Positions 46,090 through 58,256 of a stretch of 64,000 bases of DNA are shown in pieces. Position 1 is the first letter of the stretch; every line of letters starts with the position of its first letter. Below the pieces are notes generated by a model. It had not been told where the DNA came from. It saw only the letters and a list, made by a program, of their open reading frames with translations, and did no database searches. A program made the position numbers and the translations under genes. The DNA is from Phocoena phocoena (taxonomy: Eukaryota > Chordata > Mammalia > Artiodactyla > Phocoenidae), in contig NC_089236.1 in assembly GCF_963924675.1 (NCBI RefSeq), positions 33,565,319-33,629,318 of the forward strand, given 5' to 3'.

Positions 46090-47680
46090 CTACATTAGTT
46101 ATAATTCCATTTTGATGTGTTATAACTTAAAGATTGAATTATAAGGCTAACCACTATGAACAGACATAACCTTAGACATAGAAAGGGAAAAAAACAGTTA
46201 ATAAATATAGATATACTCCAAAAGCAAGGAAAGAAAAATATATAGCCACTGTTGTCCTTGTGTCTAGCACTGGTCATGTGGCTGTGCTTGGTATTTATGA
46301 ATCTTTTCTTCCAACATCCATTCCATGTTCTCTTTTCTTACTCCAGTACCTCAGATTGTTAGATTTCTTTACCTGGCAGAGTGACTTAAAATCTTAATTC
46401 CTGAAGGGTTGGGGCCATTAGCAGTCCTTCCTGCATTGGGCTACTGGAGTATCCCACTGATTTTTCACTGGGCTTTTACTTTTTGGATTCTATGCATACT
46501 TCTTCCTCTTTTCATTGTTTAGAAGCAACACGATTTCCCCTTAATAATCAGAATCAATTACCCTAGAAATACAGAAATTTATCCTTTGCCAACTCAGTGA
46601 CATAAAGAATCAGACGTGGCTGGGAAGCAGTCTCAGCCTCTACTTAAAAGGAAGTCTTTGTCTGTTTCCTGGTGGAAGTATTCCTTTCTTGGGAACCAAG
46701 ACAACCACATCAGCAGAGCATAGAGATGTTAGGACATGGGAAGCAAACACTTTGCAGGTAGGTTATTAGGGCTAATAGTGAAGGGAATCACCTTGCTTCC
46801 ACCATCTAATTCCCAGAAACCATGTGGTTTTTTTCCTGGTTCCGAGCATGTACTGCATTCTTAGGACAGGACTTAAGGTAAACACTGTGGTGCATTATCC
46901 AGGTCTCTCTTCAGAAATAAAATACTCATTCCCAGCCACTGAGTGTACGATTGGCAGAGAGCCCTTAGTTTTTGGCTCCTTCCAGGGTTGTTTCTGCTGA
47001 AGAGGTCACATCCCCTTCCCAGGGTCTGCTGCATTGAATCACTGGTTAACAAGGAGGTACAGAGGCCCATCCTCCTGCCCCAACTCCGGACAGTCTCATC
47101 TTCAGCTCCCCCTGCAGGGTTAGCTTAGGCTTCCATTCAGCCTGAATTGCAGCTTCTGTTGCTGCTCAACCCTACTTCCTTCCATCTCTTCCACAGAAAT
47201 CAACCCCAAGACTTCCTTGTGTTGATCACCTTGTCAGGGTCAGCTTCCTGAGGAACCAAACCTACAAGAGACTGTTGCCCACAAGCTAACCCAGCTGGCT
47301 GTGTGACCTACTTTTCAGTGGTCTGGTCCACTGCTCTGTCAGGTCAGCTGGTTGTGTTGCCAGGGTAAGACCAATGAATCATGTGGATGTGAGCTTATTT
47401 CCCTTCTCCTTTTGCTGAGGAATGTGTTCACTTGTCAGAAGTAGCTGTATGTGGAATAACACGAGGGAATAAGACATTCCCTAAATCTATATTGTGGGTG
47501 CTGGCAGAAGCATGTGGACAGGGAAAGCACTGTCACCTCCTGAATAGTTGCTTACTGAATCAATGCTCCTTCCATAATGGAAGAGATCCAATGTAAGCAA
47601 CCTGCTACCAAGGGTCTGGCTGGTTTTCCTGGGGAATAGAGCCACATTGAGGGCTCTGAATCTCAAGGGAAAGGTACACA
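46090..47680 (-). mobile_element. Endogenous retrovirus remnant B (integrase scrap plus LTR)
   Basis: On the minus strand, a short piece at 47681-47487 resembles the integrase core of mammalian ERVs (YSGGDSAFPVHM near its end). About 200 bp further on, an LTR-like unit starts at 47266 with TGTAGGTTTGGTTCCTCAGG, resembling the TG..GGTTGGGTTCCCCAGGAAGC start of several ERVL-type LTRs. It continues down to about 46090, and 46730-46090 is homologous to remnant A at 41740-41030. The order pol then LTR fits a 3' LTR. Frames are broken and the family is unassigned. Confidence 0.55.
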
Positions 47681-50600
47681 ATGCATTCCAATTAAACTTA
47701 CATTGTTCAAAATATGTTCAGAATGTCTACTTGGAACTGTCTTCAGAGCTCATAAAGGGATATATTTTTTTCTTTTGCCCCAAACCATGTTACCTACTCT
47801 GGGTATATGTTACCTCCATAGATATTATGTATAGTACCTTCTATACCTCTGATATAAATATTCCTTCTGGTTTTAGATTATTTTGTCACTCAGCTTCAAT
47901 AATCTTTGGTGATTACCAACCACTTTTGGACATTCCTCAATTTCAACTGCTCTCCATGTGATCAGAATAATATAAAAAAACTATGCACTGGCCAAAACAG
48001 GATATATATCAAAATTATACACCAAAATAGTGGATTTGTGAGAGAGATCTTTCCCTCCTTATACTTTTCTGAATTTCTGAAATTTCTGTTAATGAGCAGG
48101 TATCTCTTTTAGAGTGAGGAAAAGAAGATTGATCCCTCCCCACACCAAACAAAAGAAAGCTGTTCTTTTCTTATATGTTGAGATATACTATGTTCTAAAA
48201 CATTTAAATGATACTGTAAAAAGATGATTTTCATTTTTCTTTTTTTCCAACTCGAGCTCCTGGTGACAATTTACCATCTGAGTGTGCAGGTGTGTTTGAG
48301 AACAGCGTGGGAACAGCAGTTATCTTCACAGTCTGCAGTAGTGATATTTGGATACTTTTATAAGTTTTTATTATGTTTCTGGCTATTCCTATCAGTTGCT
48401 AGAAGGTGAAATGCTTTCATTATATTTATTAATTACCTAGGCAATGATTTAAGAATATATTCATACCTTTTTCATTCTTTCCATGAAATGGTATATAGTT
48501 TTTATCTTGCCTTAGCACAAAGCAATTACTTAGTTACTTTTTTACCTCAATTACTGAAATCAATATTCATTTCTTTTATAATTTAATAAATAATAAAAGG
48601 ACTATAGGCTGGATTTACTATACATAGCACTTACTATACACAGCACTTCAGGGGTGTGTAATTTCAGTATGACAACTTTCCTTTTCCCCACCAATCAGTC
48701 ATCAATGGATATTCATCAGAACGCATTCCTAGGAAAGTGACAGGTTGAACTTAGAAATTTCAGTTTTATGTGACTAAAACACGAATTTTAATGAATTTGC
48801 TGCAGTTTTAAACTTGGAGTAAAGGAGAAGTATCCATTATTATGGCTAAAGGCTGAATAGGCTAATGCTTCCTGCAAAATATCACATGGATTCTGAATAG
48901 TTCCACCAATTAGTCAAGGCTGAAGATTTCTTTATTTGATCTTTTAGAATGGTTTTAATAACATAGGTAGTTCATTAAGCACACTCTATCTTTTTTTTAA
49001 CTAATAGTTTAATTATCACTGATTTCAAGTAATTCAGGTGATATGGAGATTTCTTCTAGCTTCCAAATGCCATGATTTGGGAAATTTTGATTGCTAGCAC
49101 AACTTAGCTATGGAATCAAGGATTACCTATGGTTACAAAAGAGAACACTTTTTTCATCTATCCTATTCACTGCAGGATACTTGATCTCTTTGAAAGTTCA
49201 GTGTGGAATGTAGCTACCCCATGGTATTTTTAAGACAAAATTGGCTAAACCCCTACTGTAGCAATTGTATTTTCCATTCGAAAGTACTGAAGCTTCTGAG
49301 ACTTGATAGGCTTTAGTAACTGAAAAATAAATGATTCCCCCAGCCTGAGCTTCCTTTTATAAAAAGTGAAATTTCATTAACTCCTCCTTGTTCTGTTGAG
49401 CTCTGCTGGCACAAAGACACCTGAATCCCATCATCTAGCTGAAACAAGTATTTTTGTCCTTGCTTGGGTTAATAGGCAAGGGGGGGTTGATGAACAGTTA
49501 TTTTGTTTCCAGAAAGCAGGAGAACTGCTTTGGTGAACTGGTGCATAGGAACACACAATGCACTGCAACATTTATTTAGGTGAGAAGGATTTATGCCTGG
49601 TTCTAAAAAGGATTCATACCTGTTATTAACCTACATTCTTCGTGAGGTCTTTAATCAAACTATACCAGGTCTACAGTGGAAATTTTAAGCAGCTTGCTTT
49701 TGAATGGATACAAAGACTTTTAAATGCTGGATCAAGTAAGTATAAGAGTCAAGATAGGCTGTTCCAGATTTTTACCCAAATGGAATTCCTGGCATCAGCT
49801 TCATTAGCTTAACCTGGGCTGCTGTGGTTGGAAATGAAAAGCAAACCAGAAGACGTCAAGTGGGATCCAGTTTTCGGATATACCAATTCTCTGTTGCTCT
49901 GTTGTAGCAACCTGAGACTCAAGAAATTATATGTTAAAGGGAAGAACATATAATTATGTTTCTGTGGGCTGTGAGCCTGTAAGTTAGTGCAAAGGGGTGC
50001 TTTTCTAAATTAAGGCTTCTTACGAGGCAGACTTTTAGAAATTCTCACTCTAGCAAATTGCAGCAGAATGCTATTCTTGTGAAAAATTATATCACTACTT
50101 TTCTTCTCTCCCTTTTTAAGTGAAAGATTTTCTTCAATCGGCGAGCAGACAGAGGAGTTCCCGTTAAGGTTTGCTTTCATGATGTCTTTAAAGTTTTGAA
50201 CAATATCTTTTATCACAAGTTTATGAATGGGGGGAGGGCATTTAAATTGAGTGATTCACTGACGATGTGCTAATAAATGTTGGTATTCAAAAACTTCAAA
50301 ATAATAAGGAGGCTTATTTTAGGACATGCACATGTGAGAGGAGGGTGGTGTGCTGCAGAGTGTATGCTAATTATAGTGGTCAATCCAACTAGACCACCAT
50401 AGAGTCACAAAACATTGTTTCTCAACAGGACAGCACAGAATTTGACTCTGACTACTGCTTCCAAATATGAGGCACTGTGGGGATGCGGGAGTGGGGGCAC
50501 TGGGAGGTTTCTCTGAGGAGCCTGCAAAGTCATAAAGAAACCCAAGAAGAGCTATTAACCTTCAAAATGGCTTTAAAAATACTAAACTATTCAACCTTGC

Positions 50601-51101
50601 TTTGTGCTGTTAACATCACACAAAGAATAGCTTAAAGCAACTTGCATGTGTAAATGAAAAAAAGAGGAAAGATACAAAAAGGAAAAAATGAGACGTGGGT
50701 ACAAAGGTTTTTGAATGAGATTTAAAAAAAAAGGTAGAAGCTGGCAGAAAGAACCTATATCCACAGCAAAGCCTTGAGTTTACTTTTTACGCAGGGGCAC
50801 AGAAATGTTTTGGGTCTTATACCCAAAAGGCTAACTAATGTGAAACCACCCAGAAAAGCATGATGGCACTGCTGGCTATATCACTCTGACTGATTCCACA
50901 ATTGTGGAAATCTTAGCAGGTCTCATAAGGGCAGCCAAAAATCAATCTGAATATTATGCGAGGATTTCAGAAGGCTGTAATAAGGAAATGGGAATAGTTG
51001 AATAGATGGAACTGAAGATTATTTCCAAAGTCATTAACAATGTCACATATGCAAACACAGAAAAGATACAAGAAAAGGAAGATTGCCTAGCAAATCAGAT
51101 A
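47681..51101. other. Single-copy sequence, no gene recognised
   Basis: There are 3.4 kb with no transposon I can name. A 16 bp unit, TTACTATACATAGCAC, is tandemly doubled at 48615-48646 with one mismatch. Open frames such as 50010-50216 have no recognised family. Confidence 0.5.
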
Positions 51102-51137
51102 ACTCTCTCTCTCTCTGTGTGTCTCTCTCCCTCTCTC
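51102..51137. repeat. (CT)n-rich microsatellite
   Basis: CT units with a GTGTGT interruption near 51115-51121. Confidence 0.9.
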
Positions 51138-51263
51138 CATATATTTAAAACCACATTCCTTTAAGTAAATTCACTATGGTTTTAGTTCTAGTGATCACTG
51201 TATTAATTTAAGTCTAAGAAATAGAATTTGACAAGCCTGGCCCTGAGTAAGAATGAACATTAG

Positions 51264-51534
51264 AGGTGAGTGACAGATGTAGAGACGCGGGAGACACACT
51301 GACACACATGCCAAGAATGAATTCCTATGTGTCATTTGTACCGGCTGGATGGAGTAAGCAATCTGAATATGCTTCAAGGTGGATCCTTCCAGAGTCTCCT
51401 GATAAGACCTCAGCCAGCTAATCTGTTGATTTCTTTCTTGTGAGATTTGGAGCAGTGAGCCAGCCAAGATCACCTGGAATTCTGACCTACAGAAATATCA
51501 AAGGTATATATTGATTAAAATAGTAAAGGAATGA
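51264..51534 (+). other. Candidate 5'-transduced flank of L1-E
   Basis: These 271 bp lie between the left target-site duplication and the canonical L1 start. They show no L1 features that I recognise and no similarity to the L1-D 5' flank. The simplest reading is that an upstream promoter drove a transcript that included this source-locus flank, and the whole was reverse-transcribed. Confidence 0.65.
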
Positions 51535-52426
51535 GTTTCATTCAAGATGGTGGAGTAGAAGGACGTGTGCTCACTCCCTCTCAAGAGAGCACTGGAATCA
51601 CAACTAACTGCTGAACAATCAGTGACAGGAAGACACTGGAACTCACCAAGAATATACCCCACATCCAAAGACAAAGGAGAAGCCACAACGGGATGGTAGG
51701 AGGGGTGCGATCACAATAAAATTAAATCCCATTACCACTGGGTGGGTGACTCAGAAAACAGAGAACAATTATACCACAGAAGTCCACCCACTGGAGTGAA
51801 GTTTCTGAGCCCCATGTCAGCCTTCCCAAACTGGAGGTCTGGAAATGGGAGAAGGAATTCCCAAAGATTCACACTTTGAAGGCTAGTGGGATTTGATTAC
51901 AGAACTTCAACAGGACTAGGGGGAACAGAGACTCCACTCTTGGAGGGCATACACAAAGTAGTGTGTGCAGCAGGACCCAGGGGAAGGAGCAGTGACCCAA
52001 TAGAAGACTGAACCAGACATATCGGCTAGTGTTGGAGAGTCTCCTACAGAGGCAGGGGGTGGCTGTGGCTCACTGTGGGGACAAGGACACGGGCAGCAGA
52101 AGCTCTGGGAAGTACTCCTTGGCATGAACCCTTCTGGAATCTGCCATTAGCTCCACAAAAGAGCCGGTAGCTTCCAGTGCTGGGTCGCCTCAGGCAAACA
52201 ACCAACAGGGAGGGAACCCAGCCCCACCAATCAGTAGACAAGCAGATTAAAGTTTCACTGAGCTTTGCCCACCAGGACAACACCCAGCTCTACCCACCAC
52301 CAGTCCCTCCTATCAGGAAACTTGCACAAGCCTCTTAGATACCCTTATCCACCAGAAGGCAGACAGCAGAAGCAAGAAGAACTACAATCCTGCAGCCTGT
52401 GGAACAAAAGCCACATTTACAGAAAG

Positions 52427-53345
52427 ATGGACAAAATGAAAAGACAGAGGGCTATGTACCAGATGAAGGACCAAGATAAAAGCCCAGAAAAACAATTAAA
52501 TGAAGTGGAGATAGGCAACCTTCCAGAAAAAGAATTCAGAATAATGATAGTGAAGATGATCCAGGACCTCAGAAAAATAATGGAGGCAAAGACTGAGAAG
52601 ATGCAAGAAATGTTTAACAAAGACCTAGAAGAATTAAAGAATAACACCTAGAAGAATTAAAGAACAAACAAACAGAGATGAACAATACAATAACTGAAAT
52701 GAAAAATACACTAGAAGGAATCAGTAGCAGAATAATTGAAGCAGAAGAACAGAGAAGTGACCTGGAAGACAGAATGCTTGAATTCACTGCTGTGGAACAG
52801 AAAAAAGAAAAAAGAATGAAAAGAAATGAAGACAGCTTAAGAGTCTTCTGGGACAACACTAAACGCACCAACATTTGCATTACAGGGGTCCCAGAAGGAG
52901 AAGAGAGAGAGAAAGGACCCGAGAAAATATTTGAAGAGATTATAGTCCAAATCTTCCCTAACATGGGAAAGGAAATAGTCACCCAAGTCCAGGAAGCACA
53001 GAGAGTTCCGAGCAGGATAAACGTAAGGAGAAATATGCCAGGACACGTAGTAATCAAACTGACAAAAATTAAACACAAAGAAAAATTATTAAAAGCAACA
53101 AGGGAAGAACAACAAATAATATACAAGGATATTCCATGATGTTAACAGCTGATTTCTCAGCAGAAACTTTACAGGCCAGAAGGGACTTGTTTGATATATT
53201 TAAAGTGATGAAAAGGAAGAACCTATATGCAAGATTACTCTACATAGCAAGGATCTCATTCAGATTGGACAGAGAAATCAAAAGCTTTACAAACAAGCAA
53301 AAGCTAAGAGAATTCAGCACCACCAAAACAGCTCTACAACAATAC
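52427..53345 (+). pseudogene. L1-E ORF1 (RNA-binding chaperone), broken
   Basis: The likely start at 52427 begins MDKMKRQRAMYQMKDQ, which fits L1 ORF1p. A lysine/glutamate-rich coiled-coil region follows. The RRM-like part includes FEEIIVQIFPNMGKE at about 52930-52975. The C-terminal part includes HVVIKLTKIKHKEKLL and, in another frame, FSAETLQARRDLFDIFKVMK at about 53150-53210. A 23 bp tandem duplication at 52624-52669 shifts the frame, and a stop at 53137-53139 causes a second break. ORF1p normally forms trimers that coat L1 RNA. This copy cannot make a full-length protein. Confidence 0.9.
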
Positions 53346-53429
53346 TAAAGGAACTTCTCTAAGTGGGAAACACAAGAGAAGAAAAGGATCTACAAAAACA
53401 AACCCAAAACTATTATGAAAATGGGAATA

Positions 53430-56400
53430 TGAATATACATATCAATAATTACCTTAAATGTGACAGGATTAAATGCTCCAACCAATAGACAGAGGCTCAT
53501 GGAATGGATAAAAAAACAAGACCCTAATATAAGCTGTCTACAAGAGACTCACTTCAGACCTAGGGAAACATACAGACTGAAAGTGATGCGATGGAAAAAG
53601 ATATTCCTTGAAAATGGAAATCAAAAGAAAGTTAGAGTAGAAATACTCATATCAGAAAAAATAGACTTTAAAATAAAGAATGTTACAAGAGACAAGGAAG
53701 GACACTACATAATGATCAAGGGATCAATCCAAGAAGCAGCTATAACAATTATAAATATATATGCACCCAACATAGGAGCACAACAATACATAAGGCAAAT
53801 GCTAACAGCTATAAATGAGGAAATCAACAGTAACACAATAATAGTGTGGGACTTTAACACCTCACTTACACCAATGGACAGATCATCCAGACAGAAAATT
53901 TATAGGGAAACACAAGCTTTAAATGACACAATAGACCAGAGAGATTTAATTGATATTTATAGGACTTTCCATCTGAAAACAGCAGATTACACTTTTTTTC
54001 TCAATTGCACATAGAACAGTTTCCAGGATAGATTATATCTTGGGTCACAAGTCAAGCCTTGGTAAATGTAAGAAAATTAAAACCATATCAAGCATCTTTT
54101 CCAGCCACAATGCTATGGGATTAGAAATCAATTACAGGGAAAAAAACATAAAACACACAAACACATGGAGGCTAAACAATACGATACTAAATAACCAAGA
54201 GATCACTGAAGAAGTCAAAGAGGAAATCAAAAAATACCTAGAAACAAATGACAATGAAAACACGACTATCCAAAACCTATATGATGCAGGAAAAGATGTT
54301 CTAAGAGGGAAATTTATAGCAATACAATCCTACCTCAAGAAACAAGAAAAATCTTAATTAGATAATCTAACCTTAACCCTAAAGGAAATAGATATAGAAC
54401 AACAAACAAAACCCAAAGTTAGTAGAAGGAAAGAAATCATAAAGATCCGAGCAGAAATAAATGAAATAGAAACAAAGAAAACAATAGCAAAGATCAACAA
54501 AACTAAAAGCTGGTTATTTGAGAAGATAAACAAAATTGATAAACCTTTAGCCAGACTCATCAAGAAAAAGAGGGAGAGGACTCAAATCAATAAAATTAGA
54601 AACGAAAAAGGAGAAGTTTCAATGGACACTGCAGAAATACAAAGCATCCTAAGAGACTACTACAAACAATTCTATGCCAATAAAATGGACAACCTGGAAG
54701 AAATGGACAAATTCTTAGAAAGGTATAACCTTCTAAGACTAAACTAGGAAGAAATAGAAAATATGAACAGACCAATCACAAGTAATGAAATTGAAACTGT
54801 GATTAAAAATCTTCCAAAGAACAAAAGCCCAGGACCAGATGGCTTCACAGGTGAATTCTATCAAACATTTAGAGAAGAGCTAACACCTATCCTTTTCAAA
54901 CTCTTCCAAAATATTTCAGAGGAAGGAACACTCCCAAACTCATTCTATGAGTCAATCATCGCCCTGATAACAAAATCAGGCAAAGATACTACAGGAAAAG
55001 AAAATTTCAGACCAAAATCACTGATGAATATAGATGCAACAATCCTCAACAAAATACTAGCAAACAGAATCTATCAACACATTAAAAGGATCATACACCT
55101 TTGTCACATGGGATTTATCCCAGAGATGCAAGGATTCTTCAACATATGCAAATAAATCAATGTGATACACCATATTAAAAAATTGAAGAATAAAAACCAT
55201 ATGATCATCTCAATAGATGCAGAAAAAGGTTTTGACACAATTCAACACCAATGTATGACAAAAACTCTCCAGAAAGTGGGGATAGAGGGACCCTACCTCA
55301 CCATAATAAAGGCCATATATGACAAACCCACAGACAACATCATTCTCAATGGTGAAAAACTGAAAGAATTTCCTCTAAGACCTGGAACAAGACAAGAATG
55401 TCCACTCTCACCACTAGTATTCAACATAGTTTTGGAAGTCCTAGCCATGGCAATCAGAGAAGAAAAAGAAATAAAAGGAACACAAATTGGAAAAGAAGAA
55501 GTAAAACTGTCACCCTTTTCTGATGACATGATACTATATATAGATAATCCTAAAGATGTCACCAGAAAACTAGTAGAGCTAATCAATAAATTTGGTAAAG
55601 TTTTAGGATACAAAATTAATGCACAGAAATCTCTTGCATTCCTATACACTAACAATGAAAAATCAGAAAGAGAAATTAAGGAAGCAAGCCCATTCATCAT
55701 TCCAACAAAAAGAATAAAATACCTAGGAATAAATCTACCTAAGGAGGTAAAACTACTGTACTCAGAAAACTATAAGACACTGATGAAAGAAATCAAAGAT
55801 GACAAAAAAAGATGGAGAGATATACCATATTCTGGTTTGGAAGAATCAATATTGTGAAAATGACTATACTACCCAAAGCAATCTACAGATTCAATGCAAT
55901 CCCTTTCAAATTACCAATGGCATTTTGCACAGAACTAGAAAAAAATATATTAAAATTTGTATGGAGATACAAAAGATCCCAAATAACCAAAACAGTCTTG
56001 AGAAAGAAAAACGGAGCTGGAGGAATCAGACTCCCTGATTTCAGACTATAGTACAAAACTACAGTAATCAAAACAATATTGTACTTGCACAAAAACAGAA
56101 ATATAGATCAGTGGAACAGGATAGAAAGCCCAGAGATAAACCCTCGCACCTATGGTCAAGTAATCTATGACAAAGAAGGCAAGGCTATACAATGGAGAAA
56201 AGACAGTCTCTTCAATAAGTGGTGTTTGGAAAACTGGGCAGCTATATCTTAAAGAATGAAATTAGAACACTTCCTAACACCATACACAAAAATAAACTTA
56301 AAATTGATTAAAGACCTAAATGTAAGACCAGACACTATAAAACTCTTAGAGGAAAACACAGGAAGAACACTCTCTGAAGCAAGATCTTTTTTGACCCACT

Positions 56401-57080
56401 TCCTAGAGTAATGGAAATAGAAACAAAAATCAACAAATGGGACCTAATGAGACTTAAAAGCTTTTCCACAGCAAAGGAAGCTATAAACAAGACGAATGGG
56501 AGAAAATATTTGCAAATGAATCAAAAGACAAAGGATTAATCTCCAAAATATATAAATAGCTCATGCAGCTCAATATTGAAAAAAACAAACAACCCAATCA
56601 TAAAATGGGCAGAAGACCTAAACAGACATTTCTCCAAAGAAGACATACAGATGGCCAAGAGACACATGAAAAGCTGGTCAACATCACTAATTATTAGAGA
56701 AATACAAATCAAAACTACAATTAGTATTACCTCACACTGGTTAGAATAGGCATCATCAGGAAATCTACAAACAACAAATGCTGGAGAGGGTGTGGAGAAA
56801 AGGGAACCCTCTTGCACTGTTGGTAGGGAAGTAAATTGATACAGCCAGTATGGACAACAGTATAGAGGTTCCCTAAAAAAATAAAAATAGAATTACCATA
56901 TGACCCAGCTATCCCAGTACTGGGCATATACCCAGAGAAAACCATAATTCAAGAAGATACATGCACCTCAATGTTCATTGAAGCACTATTTACAATAGCC
57001 AGGTCATGGAAACAACCTAGGTGTCCATCAACAGACAAATGAATAAAGAAGATGTGGTACATATATACAATGGAATATAA
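53430..57080 (+). pseudogene. L1-E ORF2 (endonuclease and RT), broken
   Basis: The endonuclease part (53460-54060) includes WIKKQDPNISCLQETH. It has two changed motif positions: the usual GDFN reads WDFN, and the usual SRIDH reads SRIDY, which replaces the catalytic histidine. A frameshift near 54010 separates it from the following frame. That frame has stops at 54355-54357, 54745-54747 and 55153-55155. The RT shows [17 protein letters not shown] (from about 54817) and [12 protein letters not shown] (from about 55518, where FADD is usual). Another shift near 55830 precedes the C-terminal part. Neither enzyme is functional. Confidence 0.92.
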
Positions 57081-57446
57081 AGCCATAAAAAGGAATAAAA
57101 TTGGGTTATTTGTAGAGATGTGGATGGACCTAGAGAATGTCATACAGAGTGAAGTAAATCAGAAAGAGAAAAACAAATATCGTATATTAACACATATGTG
57201 GAATCTAGAAAAATGATACAGATGAACTGGTTTGCAAGGCAGAAATAGAGAGACAGAATAGAGAACAAACGTATGGTCACCAAGAGGGGAAAGCTGGGGG
57301 GGGGGGTCAGGAAATGCAGTGGTGGTGTGATGAATTGGGAGATTGAGATTGACATATATATATATACACTAATATGTATAAAATAGATAACTAATGACCT
57401 GCTGTATATAAAAAAAATTAAATTAAAAAAAAAGAATGAACATTAG

Positions 57447-57958
57447 TGAAAATCTTTGCTCTCTCATTTCCTCTTCTGGTTATGTACCTTCCACTTCAGC
57501 TCTTGTTTTTAAGCAACCAGAATCCTCATGGTGTCCACGTCAGCTGCAGCTCTCACATGTAGGGCTTATGTGTCTCTCCACCCTCCTTGTATTCCAGCCT
57601 TCTTCCCTCTCATTTGTTCAGTTCAGTTCTCATTTGTTCACACATAAAATGAATATATATCTCTATATATTCTTCCTTCTATTTACCTCATTCTCAAAGG
57701 TTCCAGTATTTTTTCCCATTCCTTTTGCTTCATGGCATTTAGCTGACATGGTACACTAATTCACCAAAAGGCATTGTTGCATGTTGATGGATTAATGTTT
57801 TGTGCCTCCAAGGGAGTTCTTGAAGATTTGGCCTTATTCTCTAATTCCAAAATGTTGATAACTACTTCAATAAAGGAGGAGCTGGTTTTGAGTAATAATC
57901 ACCTCAAGTCACATGTGTGACAGTCAATCCTACCTAAATGTGTGTCAATCCTAGCCTT
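57447..57958. other. Single-copy sequence, no gene recognised
   Basis: Pyrimidine-rich sequence with no recognised repeat. The frame at 57436-57759 looks like chance. Confidence 0.45.
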
Positions 57959-57973
57959 AAAATTAAGCTGGAG

Positions 57974-58162
57974 GGCTTCCCTGGTGGCGCAGTGGTTGAG
58001 AGTCCGCCTGCCGATGCAGGGGACGTGGGTTTGTGCCCCGGTCCCGGAAGATCCCACATGCCGCGGAGCGGCTGGGCCCGTGAGCCATGGCCGCTGAGCC
58101 TGCGCGTGCGGAGCCTGTGCTCCGCAACGGGAGAGGCCACAACAGTGAGAGGCCTGCGTACC

Positions 58163-58199
<37 letters not shown>
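57974..58199 (+). mobile_element. Young CHR-type SINE with long pure poly(A)
   Basis: The head is GGCTTCCCTGGTGGCGCAGT, with a GGGTTTGTGCCCCGG B-box region and a CCGCGGAGCGGCTGGGCCCG CpG-rich body. It then has about 37-39 uninterrupted A from 58165. A 15 bp target-site duplication, AAAATTAAGCTGGAG, lies at 57959-57973 and 58200-58214. The near-consensus body and long pure tail point to the most recent SINE insertion in this window. Confidence 0.96.
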
Positions 58200-58205
<6 letters not shown>

Positions 58206-58256
58206 AAGCTGGAGAAGATTCGTATGGGAATCTAGATCTTGGAACTTTCACATTGA

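Larger units (their letters stand above)
51264..57431 (+). mobile_element. Near-full-length LINE-1 (L1-E) with 5' extension
   Basis: The L1 5' terminus is at about 51535 (TTCAAGATGGTGGAGTAGAA). A roughly 0.9 kb 5' UTR, ORF1 (52427-53345), ORF2 (about 53430-57080) and a 3' UTR with an A-rich end at 57420-57431 follow. A perfect 15 bp target-site duplication, AAGAATGAACATTAG, lies at 51249-51263 and 57432-57446, so the inserted unit starts about 271 bp before the usual L1 5' end. A run of 11 G lies in the 3' UTR near 57296-57306. ORF1 and ORF2 are broken. Confidence 0.93.

Noticed and set aside
57974..58050. Possible tRNA gene from A-box-like and B-box-like segments
   Set aside because: These belong to the tRNA-derived head of a CHR SINE. 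No cloverleaf with a full acceptor stem is present.
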